Positions 54,951 through 64,000 of a stretch of 64,000 nucleotides of DNA are shown here, one piece after another. The notes under the pieces are model-generated. The model did not search any database. It worked only from the letters and a program-made list of their open reading frames with translations, and was not told the DNA's origin. Numbering within the stretch: the first letter of the stretch is position 1; the number at the start of each line of letters is the position of its first letter. Source of the stretch: Porphyra umbilicalis (Eukaryota > Rhodophyta > Bangiophyceae > Bangiales > Bangiaceae); contig KV918847.1 of assembly GCA_002049455.2 (NCBI GenBank), positions 62,001 to 126,000 on the forward strand, written 5' to 3'. The translations under genes and the position numbers were made by a program.

Positions 54951-57900
54951 AGCCCGGTGGTACTTCTCCCAAAACCCGAGGGGAGTCCCCGGTTCTGCAT
55001 CGACTATCAGCAGTTGAACGAGCGCGCAGTACGCGACTCGTATCCGTTACCCCGGATGGACGGCTGCCTCCACTCCTTCGGGGATGCCTAGTTCTTCTCC
55101 ACTTTGGATTGCAAATTGTGGTACCGGCAGATCCCCAAAGCCTAGAAGAATAAGCCTAAGACGGCGTTCACCTGCCACTGTGGGACGTACCAGTGTACCC
55201 GTCTTCCTTTTGGTCTGTAAAATTCTCCTGCCACTTTCCAGCGGGCTACTGACATGATCCTATCCGGAGTTAAGTGGAAGAATGTGCTCTTCTACTTAGA
55301 CGACCTCAGCATCTTCTACGCCGATGCCGAGTCCCACCTGTCCCACTTGGACACGGTGCTCACCCTACTCGGGAAGCATGGGGTCACCATCAAGGCTCAG
55401 AAGTGACACATCTTTAGTAACGAGGTGGAGTACCTTGGCCATGTTGTGCGGCCAGGACGCTTGATTTTCAACGAGAAGAATCTCAAGGCCATCAAGAAGG
55501 CCGTCATCCCCAAGACCGAAACCCAACTAAGGAGTTTCTCGGGCATTTGCAATGTCTACCGTCGGTTCACGGTAGACTCCGCTAAGACAGCGAAGCCGCT
55601 GAACGATTTGAACAGCGTGAAGCTTCCGAAGCGGTTGAGTCCCCCTACCCCGGAGGAACAGGCCGCGTTCGACAAACTAGGCGAACAGCTATGCCACCCG
55701 CCCATCCTTTCGATACCAGGCAAGGAGGGGAAGAACATGGTGGATGTGGATGCTAGCTACGACCAGCTAGGGTGCTGCCTACTACAGCAGCAACCCAATG
55801 GAGCGTACCTGCCGGTAGGCTACTTCAGTATGGGCCTACTGCCGGCGGAGAAGAACTACACGGTCACCGAGATTGAGGGACTGGGTGTGAGGTGGGCTGT
55901 CGGTTTACTACGACCGTACATAGAAGGCACCAAGTTACTCATTCAGTGCGACCACAAGGCACTGAAGTGGATCCTACCCACGACGGCCTGCACCAAGAAT
56001 CGACTCAATCGTTGGCGCATCCTCCTGTCGGAGTTTGACTATGATGTGGAACACAAGCCCGGCCGCCAACGTGCGGTGGCCGACGCGCTGTCCCGCCTCC
56101 CGACTGAGGGGCTGGACACAGGACCAATCTCCCAGGAGATCCCCACAGTTGAAATGACGACGAGGTCAGGGACAGTGCTCGACCCCCGACTCCCCGAGAA
56201 TAGGGAGACCGCCCGCAAACCCCTGGGCGAACTGGCCCAGAAGCAGGCGGACGATGAGTTCGGCCAGGAGGTCAAGCGGTCACTTGACACCGCCGAGCCC
56301 ACCCGCTTCTACCAGAATGCGGATGGGCTGCTCTGCCGAGAAGGGCATCGGGCCGGCTCCCAAAAGTTGTTGATACCTCGGTCCCTATTCAAAGACGTGT
56401 TCCTGGCGAAGCACTCGTCCCCCTCGGCGGCACATCCCGGTGGTTCCCGGATGTACTAGACCATGAAGAAACATTACTATTGGCCCTCATTGGCTGCCGA
56501 CGTCTTTGGTTGGGTTGCGGCGTGTCCTACCTGTGCGAAGAACCGCACCCATGCGACTGTTCCCCGCTACGGAACGTTTCGCTGCTCTGGCCTTTGACTT
56601 CCTTCGTCCATTGCCTCTGACCCCCGAAGGATACCAGTTTATCCTAGTCATTTGTGACCGCTTCACTAAGATCACGCGCGCGGTCCCGTTGAAGGGCATC
56701 TCGGCTCTAGATGTCCTCAGTGCCTTCCTGGGCACGTGGGTTTCTAGTTATGGGATCCCCGATTCAGTTTTGTCGGACATCGGACCCCAATTCGCCGCCG
56801 TACTTTGGAAAGGTGTGCTCAAGGCGCTGGGTATTGACACCACTTTAGCCACGCCTTACCACCCCCAAAGTAATGGGCAAGTCGAACGGTTTAATGAGAC
56901 CTTAGTTAGGCAACTATGACAGTACGTAAGTGACCACGTAGTCACGTGGTCCCGTTATTGCTAACCTCCAAAAAATGGCGGTTGTTGAGAAAAGCGAGGC
57001 AGAGCCCACGACAGGGCGTAGAAATGAAATCGGATTGGCTGTTCGACAAGCCACGATCAAACTATTGGCTGAGAGTTGCCGCCAGTAATCTTGCAAGCCA
57101 ATCACCGTGTCTTGCAGGAGTCACGCAGAGCCACTGCAACCCACAATGAGATTTCGTGAGATTTTTGGGCCGCTTGCTTGGGCCTGAAGAGAGCATGGAG
57201 AGGGTTCTGGGCCAGACCTGTGATTCCTCATGAGATCAACAAATGTCTTCAGATTTCTTGAGATCCTAATGTGCGTTTCCAGTGCGTAGAGCTGCATGGG
57301 GAGACTCTGTAAGGATCTCAGATGATTCCTAGCCTTTCCATCGGTCCACGTACGCTGTTGAATGATTGCAACCACTCTGCAACCGCCATTTTTTGGAGGT
57401 CAGCAATGCTGAAGTCTGGTTGTAGCAGCGTGTATTTCACAAGTGCATAGTAGCACCGGGCAAGTCCCATTCGCGTTCGCAAGTTCACGACGGCTTACTC
57501 CCGTGGCGATCGAACGACTTACAGCGGGCACCGAACCCTGGGACATAGTAACCCCAGGGCGGGCCAAGGAGAAGTCCTCCAGCGCCTTGACTCCCTGATT
57601 CCCCTAGTACGTGATACAATGGAAAAGGCGCAGGCCCGGTACAAACGGGCCTTCGACAAGCGCGTGCAGGCTCGCCGCGAAGCCCTCCAAGTTGGAGACT
57701 GGGTCTTCGTGAAGTCCCACGGGAACCAGGGGGTTAAACTCGACTTCAAGACACTGGGACCCTACCAGATCTTGAAGACCGACGGGCGTCGGCTTACCAT
57801 CGAAAGTGACGATGGTATCCGCACCATCAAAGGGAACAACGCCACCCGGGCCCCGGAACCACCCGAGGGTGACCCGGCCTGGGCACGGGCACTGGCCGCG

Positions 57901-58400
57901 TGGCAGATCCCCTCCCTCCCCTCATCGGCTATTAAACCGATTGAGGCTGTCTTCGACCACTTTGTCGGACAGGGGTATGATGACCAGGAGCGACTCGTCC
58001 TCAAGGTAAGATGGTTCGGGTATGGACCCCGGGAGGACTCCTGGCCCTATGTGGAGGACCTCCCAGCTGATAAGGTTCGCCAGCACTGTAGGCAACACCG
58101 ACTCACGGTGAGAAGAAGAGTGTCAAACAACAAACCCCCAGTACAGGGTACCCCTCACACGCCCCTGACAAAAGGATCAACCCAACCCCCCCTACTCCGG
58201 GGCCCTCAAAACAAGAACAACACCCCGGACCGTCTCGTCTCCACCCGGGAGGCGCGATCAACCCAACTAGGGACAAACAGGGTAGGGGGCGGGGCTAGCG
58301 GTACTCGGCGCCCTCGCCCCCTACCCGGACACGGGCCACTAATCCCGACCCGGCGCCGGCGGGAGGTCGTCGCGGGCGTACCCCCCGTAATGATCATGAC
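54951..58400 (+). pseudogene. Chromovirus pol: reverse transcriptase, RNase H, integrase, chromodomain (broken)
   Basis: Domains in order: reverse transcriptase starting near LLPKPEGSPRFCIDYQQLN with a YLDD active site (about 55295); RNase H (VDVDASYDQLG, TEIEGLG, QCDHKALKW); and an integrase HHCC zinc region (about 56415-56540). The integrase catalytic core follows (FDFLRPLPLTPEGY, SDIGPQF, NGQVERFNE), then a GPY/F motif (LGPYQIL, about 57758) and a chromodomain-like VLKVRWFGYGPREDSWPYVE (about 57995). Breaks: TAG 55089, TAG 55143, TAA 55218, TGA 55404, TAG 56457, TGA 56917, frame slips near 56560 and 57570, and a 451-bp insertion at 56957-57407. An aspartic protease, expected between gag and reverse transcriptase, is absent: only 200 bp separate them. 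Confidence 0.87.
56957..57407. mobile_element. Inverted-repeat element D (451 bp) inside the integrase
   Basis: Ends starting ATTGCTAACCTCCAAAAAAT (56957) and their inverted copy (57379-57407) match at 27 of 29 positions. Sequence between shows no ORF of note and has AGATTTCGTGAGATTT-like words. Integrase-coding sequence resumes directly on the right side. I could not identify a target duplication. Confidence 0.85.
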
Positions 58401-60767
58401 CGGAGGGGTCCACCAGGTACTCATGGGCCGGCCCCTGGTCCACGGGGCCCGGCCCCCACGTCGAGCGCGGCGCCCCACTCGGCGCCGCCCCCGCGGCGGA
58501 GTACCCCCCAGCGGAGGAGGAGTAGCCGCCCCCATGGTAGGGTGCGGCGGCGGGGGCGGGCTCCCCGGCGTACGGGGCTGGACTGGAGCTCCCGGCCGCC
58601 GCGGGTACCACGAGCCCCGGCGCCACCCGCTGGCTGTGCCCCTTCAGTCGAGAGGCCATCTGGTACCCGATGGCCTCGGGGGTGGTATCCACCAGGAACT
58701 GCTCGGCCGCGGCCGAGAAGGGGGACGAGGATCCCTGTATTACGGCCCCCGCCCCCCGGGTAGCCCACGCCAGGGTGTCCACCAGGGAGGCCACAATCGG
58801 CTCCCCGTTGGCCGCCCGAAGAGTCCTTTCTGTACCCTACTCGGGTAGGTGGACGCCAGGGCGCGCGCGCACCGGAGGTTGACGTACCCCCAGCTGAGGC
58901 TTTGCTTCGCCCTCAGGGCAGGGCAGTACTGTACCCCAGGCGGGGCGAAAGTCGGGCGGGCCGACCGCCCAACGGGGGACGCCCCAGCCCGGGTAGTCCA
59001 CTGGACAGCGCCCCCACGAGAAGGGGGACGCTCGGCCGCACCCGGAGTGCGCTTGCGCTGTTGCGGGGAAGTTACCCCCGGGGCACCCCAACCCGACTCG
59101 GGCGGGGGCGACGTCGCCGTCACCCCCGCAGCATAGGGGGGGACGGGGTCACCAAGGCCCATTCGAAGGCCTATGCGTCCACCTACGAGGCTTTTGTCGC
59201 AGTGGACAAACGCCCGAGCCGCCTCGTCGTCCTACCTGCCAACTCGGCGGGCCAAGTAGGGCCCGGCGGCCGCCCAGTCCAACGACTGGTATGGGTCCAG
59301 CAACTCGCTGAGATACGCGTGCGCGTCCGGGTCCGCCCCGTCCGCCGCGTTGGCGAGGTACAGCCCCACGAGGCGGTCCACCAGGCTGGTGGGCAGATGT
59401 CACAGGTACCTTTTGGTGCGGGCGGAGGCATACCACACCCCTGCCACCTCCAGCACCCACTGGGTCGCGAGGATGGCCGCCGCAGGGGTGGACTCCCCCC
59501 GACGAAGCGCTTCGCTAAAGTAGTCAACAATGCGGGGCATTCTTGCAGGGAACCCGAAGAGCACCTCCATCGCCGACCACCAAGTCGGCGTCGGGACGTA
59601 GTAGGCCCGCCGCGCCGAGGCATAGATCTGGGTGCTTTTCACTTGAGAAGCACGCACAAGGATCCCCGACGCCTCCCGCACCCGGCGCTCGGTGCGGGCG
59701 GCCTGGTGGTGGAAGTAAGGGTCCCTCTCGCCCAAGTACGGGGGAGAGGAGCACGCCCACTCCCACGCCACGACGGGCGGGACATCGTCCACAGTGGCCC
59801 CGTCCATCACGCCGGACAGGCGCGCGGCCACGAGCTCCACCCACGGCGCGTCCCCCGACTCTAATAGGGCGAAGAGGTCCGTCGTCACCCCGGCCGGCAG
59901 TTAGTCCTGCACGGGGTGGCGCGATAGCCACCGCTGCCACGCCGGGCCCTGCTTGGGCACCGGGATGACGGCGTAAAGGCCCCGCAGGCGACACTCCCCC
60001 AACTGACTAGGGGCGTGGGGGGGCGTCCACTGGACCAGCGCCCCCGGCTCCGCCCCCGCAGTCCCCGTCTCCTCCACTACCGGGGGGCGTACCCGGCGTG
60101 GCACCGGCGGAGGAGAGTCTTGCTCCATGGGGTCCTCCCGCCCATCGCCCGGTGCCGCCGCGGCCGCCGCCGCCGCCGCCGGTGGAGTCCCCGGCCGACT
60201 GGGCGGCAGCGGCACGCGCGCAGCCGCCATGCTGGGAGCGACCGCATCCTCGTCGGCCGACTGCGTCGCCGCACTCGACGGGCGGGAAGCCGACGCCGAC
60301 TTCGCCGCTGACTTGGACCGGCGGGGGGGCGGCGGCGGTTACGTCGCTTGCCTCCCCGCCGCCGAGGACGCCAGGCTCGGGGTCGCGCCATTAGCTGGGC
60401 GCGACCGACGGGCCGCCTTCTCACAGACCGTCGCCGAAGTCGCGCCACTCGACTTGGTGGCGCCGGCCGGCGTAGCTGGCGCGGACGCCGCCGCCCCGCC
60501 AGTCCGAGGGGTGGCCGACGTCGAGCTCTTGGCATTGGGGGCGCCCGTACTGGCAGGCGCCTCAGTCGTCCGCGTGGTCGCCGCCGAAGGGCTGCCCGAC
60601 GTGGCCGTGCCCGGTGCCGGCGCCTCACCACCGGCTCGGACCCCCGCCGCCGCGGGGCGGCGCTCGGACCGGACCGGCGTCCCACGCGACGCCGGCGCGG
60701 CGCGCCCCGCACTTGAGGTAGCTATCTCCGCCTTCGGCGCCACTTCCGTCGACCGCGAGGATGCCAT
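58339..60767 (-). pseudogene. Antisense ORF of the chromovirus, unknown protein
   Basis: Reading from ATG 60767 downward, one frame carries a long non-repetitive protein broken only by single stops at 60341-60339 (TAA), 59903-59901 (TAA), 59402-59400 (TGA) and near 59232 (TAG). It shifts frame near 58830 and ends at 58339. The N-terminal ~190 codons are Ala/Ser/Thr/Pro-rich. The middle is globular (AVIPVPKQGPAWQRWLSRHP, LFALLESGDAPWVELVAARL, YYVPTPTWWSAMEVLFGF) and the end is Gly/Ser/Tyr-rich. I recognise no family. It fills the space between the chromodomain and the 3' LTR, on the opposite strand to gag-pol. Antisense genes in this position are known in some plant Ty3/gypsy elements. Confidence 0.6.
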
Positions 60768-61351
60768 GGCCGCCGCGGCCTAGTAGGGATGCGAAGCGGA
60801 CTAAGGGGGGTGGGGAGTTCGAGGGGGAACAGCCGGGGGGGGACTCTCGACTCGAGAAGCGAAGGGGGCACGGTGATGGCCGGTAGTAAACGGCCGCCCC
60901 GTCCGTCCCCCGCCTGCCCCGCTTTTATGGGCTCCTGTACACTGGCAGGGGCGCCTCATCGCCTCCCGCGGCGCCGCTCCGCGGGCTCCTCCCCCTGGAT
61001 GACTCCTCCCGGTGGGCGCGCGGGACAGCCCCCACAGGGAGGGGCGGGGGCGCCATACCTGGCGCCCCCCTTTGCCCCACCTGGCACGGTTTGCGTGGCC
61101 CGCCCCGGCCACGCGGCCCCCCCCCTGAAACGCCGACGTGTCCACCGAACGGCGAGGACGCGTACCCCCTTGGCCCCGGCCGGCTCACCGCCACGCTCCG
61201 GGGCGGCCCCTGCCGGCGGTGACCGGGGCAGCACCCGGGCCCCACACTGGGGAGGACGCCGGTTAGCCATCCTGGCCAGCCCGAAACCCTCGACGGGCCC
61301 GCCCCCCTGGCTCTAGGCCGCCGGGACGGCGACCCCTTTAGAAGGCCAAAT
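60768..61351. other. Region before the 3' LTR
   Basis: GC-rich, probably promoter for the antisense gene. The sequence next to the LTR (TTTAGAAGGCCAAAT) is a poor polypurine tract. No gene called. Confidence 0.35.
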
Positions 61352-62011
61352 TGTGACGGCCGGACAAATGGCCTCCAAACTCGTGGAACCAGATCCCCGA
61401 GAAATATGTCCCTTTGACACCTATTTCAAACTTCTTTCCGGTGGCGATCCACCTGTGATCACCCCGTGGCTCACCAACCATAACCGCGATCTCGAGACTT
61501 CCCTGGGACTGATAACTCCCCGTGCGGGCTGCCAGTCAAGGGCTTAATTATGTGTAAACCCGACTTGGACTATTGACCAACATTACACCGCGCCCCTGAC
61601 CCCGAGGCGCCGCGAGGATGTCACGTAGCACCCTTCCCCAGCCTCTTCTCAGGGCGGTATTCGAAGCTTCGGCCGTCCTCCGCTGAGACTGGCCCCATGG
61701 GCCCTGAGGGGAGGGTTTTCTGAGGGTCCTTGGCGGGTGTCTGAGGGTTTTTTTCGAAGGGTCTGAGGGGAACGGACGGGATAAGAGGGCGAGGCGTGAG
61801 TGTTGCCTCGAGGCCTTCGACGCGGGCAAGTAAGCTTCCGGTCACACAACTCGTGTTTGTCGCACAGGGCGTCTGCCCCCGGTCGACGCCGTGCGTGTGT
61901 GCTCTTCGAGGTTTCCTTCCGGGGCGGGTATTCCCTGACAGGACTACCCGGCGACACGGTCTGGCTCGCCCTCCCCCCAACTGGGTGGGGTGGGCTGAGG
62001 AGGTTGTCACA
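61352..62011 (+). repeat. 3' LTR
   Basis: Starts TGTGACGGCCGG and ends GTCACA, a 6-bp inverted terminus typical of LTRs. Pair of 51672-52331. Confidence 0.92.
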
Positions 62012-62028
62012 AATGGTAGAATAGACAC

Positions 62029-62395
62029 GAGGGAGGCTTCCAGAGGCATCAAGAAGCGAACTGTTCAAGGCCAATTAGAACGCTTCCTGGATCCGCACCG
62101 CGCCCCGAAACTTTCAGGAACCTTTGACCCGCCGCTGGCCTCTTCCACATTGGTATTCCTGGGTGGGGGATGCCCGATATTGCGTTTGGATGGCGGTTCT
62201 GTTTCCGTAGGGCAGCACATCTGCCCCCAATTGTCCGGAGCCAGGGGCGAGCACGCCAGTATCTTAGATACCTGTCGCCTAGGCCTCTGCAGTTGGCGGC
62301 GATAGAGGGGCGGAAGAGTGCAGCGCGCCGGTTGGCGCTGGTCAAGGGCGGCAGTTGAGCAGTCCCAGTTTCTTGAAATGGGTCTTGTAACGCAC
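62029..62395. other. No gene recognised
   Basis: Flank of the GTGTC-family copy 3. It may contain intron or downstream exon sequence of the short ORF at 62396-62593, as the minus strand is open in places, but nothing definite is visible. Confidence 0.3.
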
Positions 62396-62593
62396 CTCAA
62401 ATGGGGCCGTCACCCACGTGGACCGGCAAATTGTGGCCGTCAGAACCCTCTCTACGGCTGTCACGGTCCCGGTAAGAATCTTGAGACCAGCAGCGCTGCC
62501 GTACATTCGGGCGCCCTCGGCCCCGGAGCGCACCATCTTGGCCGTGACGTAGATGATTGCCCCCATATCAAGACGCGGGTCCAGGGCCATCAT
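62396..62593 (-). CDS. Hypothetical first exon, conserved-looking
   Basis: Opens with ATG at 62593 and encodes a compact non-repetitive segment with alternating hydrophobic residues (GAIIYVTAKMV, MYGSAAGLKILTGTVTAVE), followed by a GAG|GTGCGT donor at about 62395. The strand pattern resembles a small beta-barrel, but I cannot name it. Downstream exons were not found. Confidence 0.3.
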
Positions 62594-63088
62594 GACGCGA
62601 GGTTCGGGTAGGTCGGGGGGAGGGAGATGGCACAGAATACTAGAACAAGCGCCGTCAAAGAATCACAATGCCCACCAGGGAGGAGAGCGCGCGTCATCCC
62701 GGCACTTCAACCCACAGAGTCGGGAAGAAGGGCCGGGGATGAGGCAAGTGGGACTTGACGCAGGAGCCCCCGACACCTCCACGGACTCGTGGGCCGCAGG
62801 CCAGCTCCGTTGGAGCATGTGACCGTGCCTGACACCCAGTGGGGCGACTTTTGGCGCCGCCGCGTTCGCGGGGCTCGCCCGATAGTGCCAAGGGATGCGG
62901 CTGCCGGTGCTTCCGCGAGCCCAGGACGGTTCGACCCGCTGACCTCACATGGGGGATGTTTTGTGCAAGGGCAATGAGAATGGGGACCAAAAGCTGTGTC
63001 GAGGGTTGACAGACACTTCTGAGCCCAGTTCTGTTGTCAAAAACAGTGTCTGGCCAGCAGGTTGCTTAGGAGAGACCATCGAAAACCC
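62594..63088. other. No gene recognised
   Basis: Likely upstream region of the minus-strand ORF at 62593. No motif identified. Confidence 0.3.
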
Positions 63089-63138
63089 GGATCATTTGAT
63101 CCGAAAAGGTTCATGTGATCCGGTTGGGTCGTAGACAC
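63089..63138. repeat. Orphan right end of a GTGTC..GACAC family element (copy 4)
   Basis: Ends GTAGACAC followed by TA (63139-63140) and carries subterminal palindromes GGATCATTTGATCC (63089-63102) and GGTTCATGTGATCC. I find no matching left end in the window (a weak GTGTCTGG at 63042 is the only candidate). Confidence 0.6.
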
Positions 63139-63372
63139 TAGCTCGGAAGGCCCCCCCTCGCAAGAGGGCACCAGTGGGGCAGTTGACCTGGTCCACGTGG
63201 CGAATCCGGAAAAAAGTGGCCTTAGGTCTGTGCGGGCGAAAAATATAATGAAAAGGATCCGAGCGGCCAATAGAATTTCGCAGTTGACGACAGGATCCAA
63301 TGGGGCGTTACAACTACAGTCAAAAGTCAGAAGAGCCGAAACACTGGGTCTTTACGAAGCTTTAGGCGCCTA

Positions 63373-63406
63373 ATACTGAACTCACGCCTAGGCGTGAGTT
63401 CAGTAT
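63373..63406. repeat. Perfect 34-bp palindrome
   Basis: Half-site ATACTGAACTCACGCCT (63373-63389) followed immediately by its exact complement, with no loop. Nearby TTTAGGCGCCTAA (63361-63373) is another short palindrome. Could be the fused ends of a deleted inverted-repeat element or a protein-binding site. Confidence 0.9.
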
Positions 63407-63464
63407 GATATGGTGGTTTTCTGAAAAATGGCCAGCCTGCGGGGGTCATGGTTTGCCCAAAGAA

Positions 63465-63753
63465 AACTATACCCCCCTCATGGGGTCAAAATCGGCACTG
63501 ACGAGTGCGACCGGGCAGTCAACCTGCCTGTCCCACGACCAACATGCCGGTCTCCTGTGCCATATTCGGGAACAGGGCGATCTGTGTGTGGCCCAGGCCC
63601 ACGGATCGTCCTCAGTAGTGCCCTTCTGACAAAGTACGAGTGCCACCAGGGCGTGCTTCTGAATCGGGTGGGCAAACCCATGCCTGCCAGAATTGCTAAG
63701 GTCATGGTTCTTAATCGAACCATCGCGAATGGACGCTCTGGGGGGGTATAGTT
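63465..63753. repeat. Possible 289-bp inverted-repeat element
   Basis: AACTATACCCCCC at 63465-63477 and its complement at 63741-63753. The homopolymer makes this weaker than the other elements, and no duplication is visible. Confidence 0.35.
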
Positions 63754-64000
63754 CTTAGTGAGATGGTGACCGGCCTGCCGGAGCTGAAATGGAGGCGCAA
63801 ACTATCACCCCCCCCCTCGGCCTCTGTCACCTGGCTGTCAGGAGCTGAGATCAGCTGGGCCCACCCCATTGGTCGAATGACCCACCCACTTCTGGCGAGC
63901 GTCTCTGAGCCAGGTCTGCTGAGTGGGTGGGCCGGTCTCGCAGGCAACCTGGAGCATGGACGAAGGGGGACTGGCCTGATGGAGTCGCACGGAGGACCAC
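63754..64000. other. Window end, no gene
   Basis: No ORF of interest or repeat seen in the last 250 bp. Confidence 0.3.

Larger units (their letters stand above)
51672..62011 (+). mobile_element. Ty3/gypsy chromovirus-type LTR retrotransposon
   Basis: Two direct 660-bp LTRs (51672-52331 and 61352-62011) flank gag, a decayed pol with reverse transcriptase, RNase H and integrase, and a chromodomain. LTR borders are TGTGAC...GTCACA in the right copy (first bases of the left copy mutated). A likely 5-bp duplication is AAGGG/AATGG (51667-51671, 62012-62016). The LTRs differ mainly in their first ~200 bp. No convincing primer-binding site follows the left LTR (nearest is TGGAGCAGCAGGGG five bases in). 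A long antisense ORF lies between pol and the 3' LTR. Confidence 0.9.
50702..62028. mobile_element. GTGTC..GACAC family, copy 3, disrupted by an LTR retrotransposon
   Basis: Left end GTGTCTACTCTACCA at 50702-50716. Right end TGGTAGAATAGACAC at 62014-62028, matching at 14 of 15 inverted positions. Left subterminal palindromes are GATCATTTGATC (twice, 50724-50757). The matching right ones (GATCATGTGATC, GATCAATTGATC) lie at 51636-51666, just left of the retrotransposon. So the LTR element sits inside the right end region. Without it the host element is about 980 bp. The flanking TA is not preserved here (AA and GA). Confidence 0.78.

Noticed and set aside
1-64000. CRISPR arrays, tRNA or rRNA genes
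   Set aside because: No short direct repeats with unique spacers, no tRNA-like B-box/cloverleaf that I could support, and no rRNA signatures were seen.

Overview
The window is a piece of a GC-rich eukaryotic nuclear genome. It has spliceosomal introns with GT..AG borders, an NB-ARC/winged-helix/TPR gene, a JmjN-JmjC protein, and transposons of at least six kinds (Tnp2/KDZ, hAT, Tigger, Ty3/gypsy chromovirus and several short inverted-repeat families). The strong GC bias, the NB-ARC-TPR family and the element mix suggest an alga, perhaps a bangiophyte red alga such as Porphyra/Pyropia. That placement is inference only.

Layout. 0.8-3.8 kb: Tnp2-like transposase (+). 4.0-9.9 kb: one very long minus-strand ORF ending in a JmjN/JmjC dioxygenase with a C-terminal Cys cluster, and carrying a degenerate Ulp1-like segment and 312-bp internal repeats. 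10.4-12.7 kb: 138-bp satellite with a hairpin in each unit. 13.9-14.9 kb: unknown ORF. 16.0-18.6 kb: extreme GC block. 19.2-35.7 kb: one NB-ARC-WH-TPR gene on the minus strand, cut into three pieces by two transposons. The first is a 9.7-kb two-gene KDZ/Plavaka-like element (19589-29314, GATC target duplication). The second is a 4.0-kb hAT element (30780-34808, degenerate 8-bp duplication). 36.0-36.7 kb: two abutting short inverted-repeat elements. 36.7-42.8 kb: GC-rich DNA with ambiguous ORFs. 43.7-44.9 kb: possible tyrosine-recombinase remnant. 45.1-48.5 kb: two short elements and a 2.2-kb Tigger-type element with a broken transposase. 50.7-62.0 kb: an inverted-repeat element whose right end was hit by a 10.3-kb Ty3/gypsy chromovirus with 660-bp LTRs. 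The chromovirus itself carries a 451-bp inverted-repeat insertion in its integrase and a long antisense gene between pol and the 3' LTR. 62-64 kb: an orphan element end, a perfect 34-bp palindrome and one short conserved-looking ORF.

How it fits together. This is a mobile-element graveyard with several layers of nesting. The host NB-ARC gene is recognisable because removing each element together with one target-site copy brings the reading frame back into register. Many element genes carry single in-frame stops, most of them explicable by C-to-T or G-to-A transitions. The best candidates for something undescribed are the two-gene KDZ-like element with its acidic companion protein, the transposase/JmjC neighbourhood at the left end, the antisense gene in the chromovirus, and the GTGTC..GACAC family whose copies share a terminus but each carry their own subterminal palindrome.
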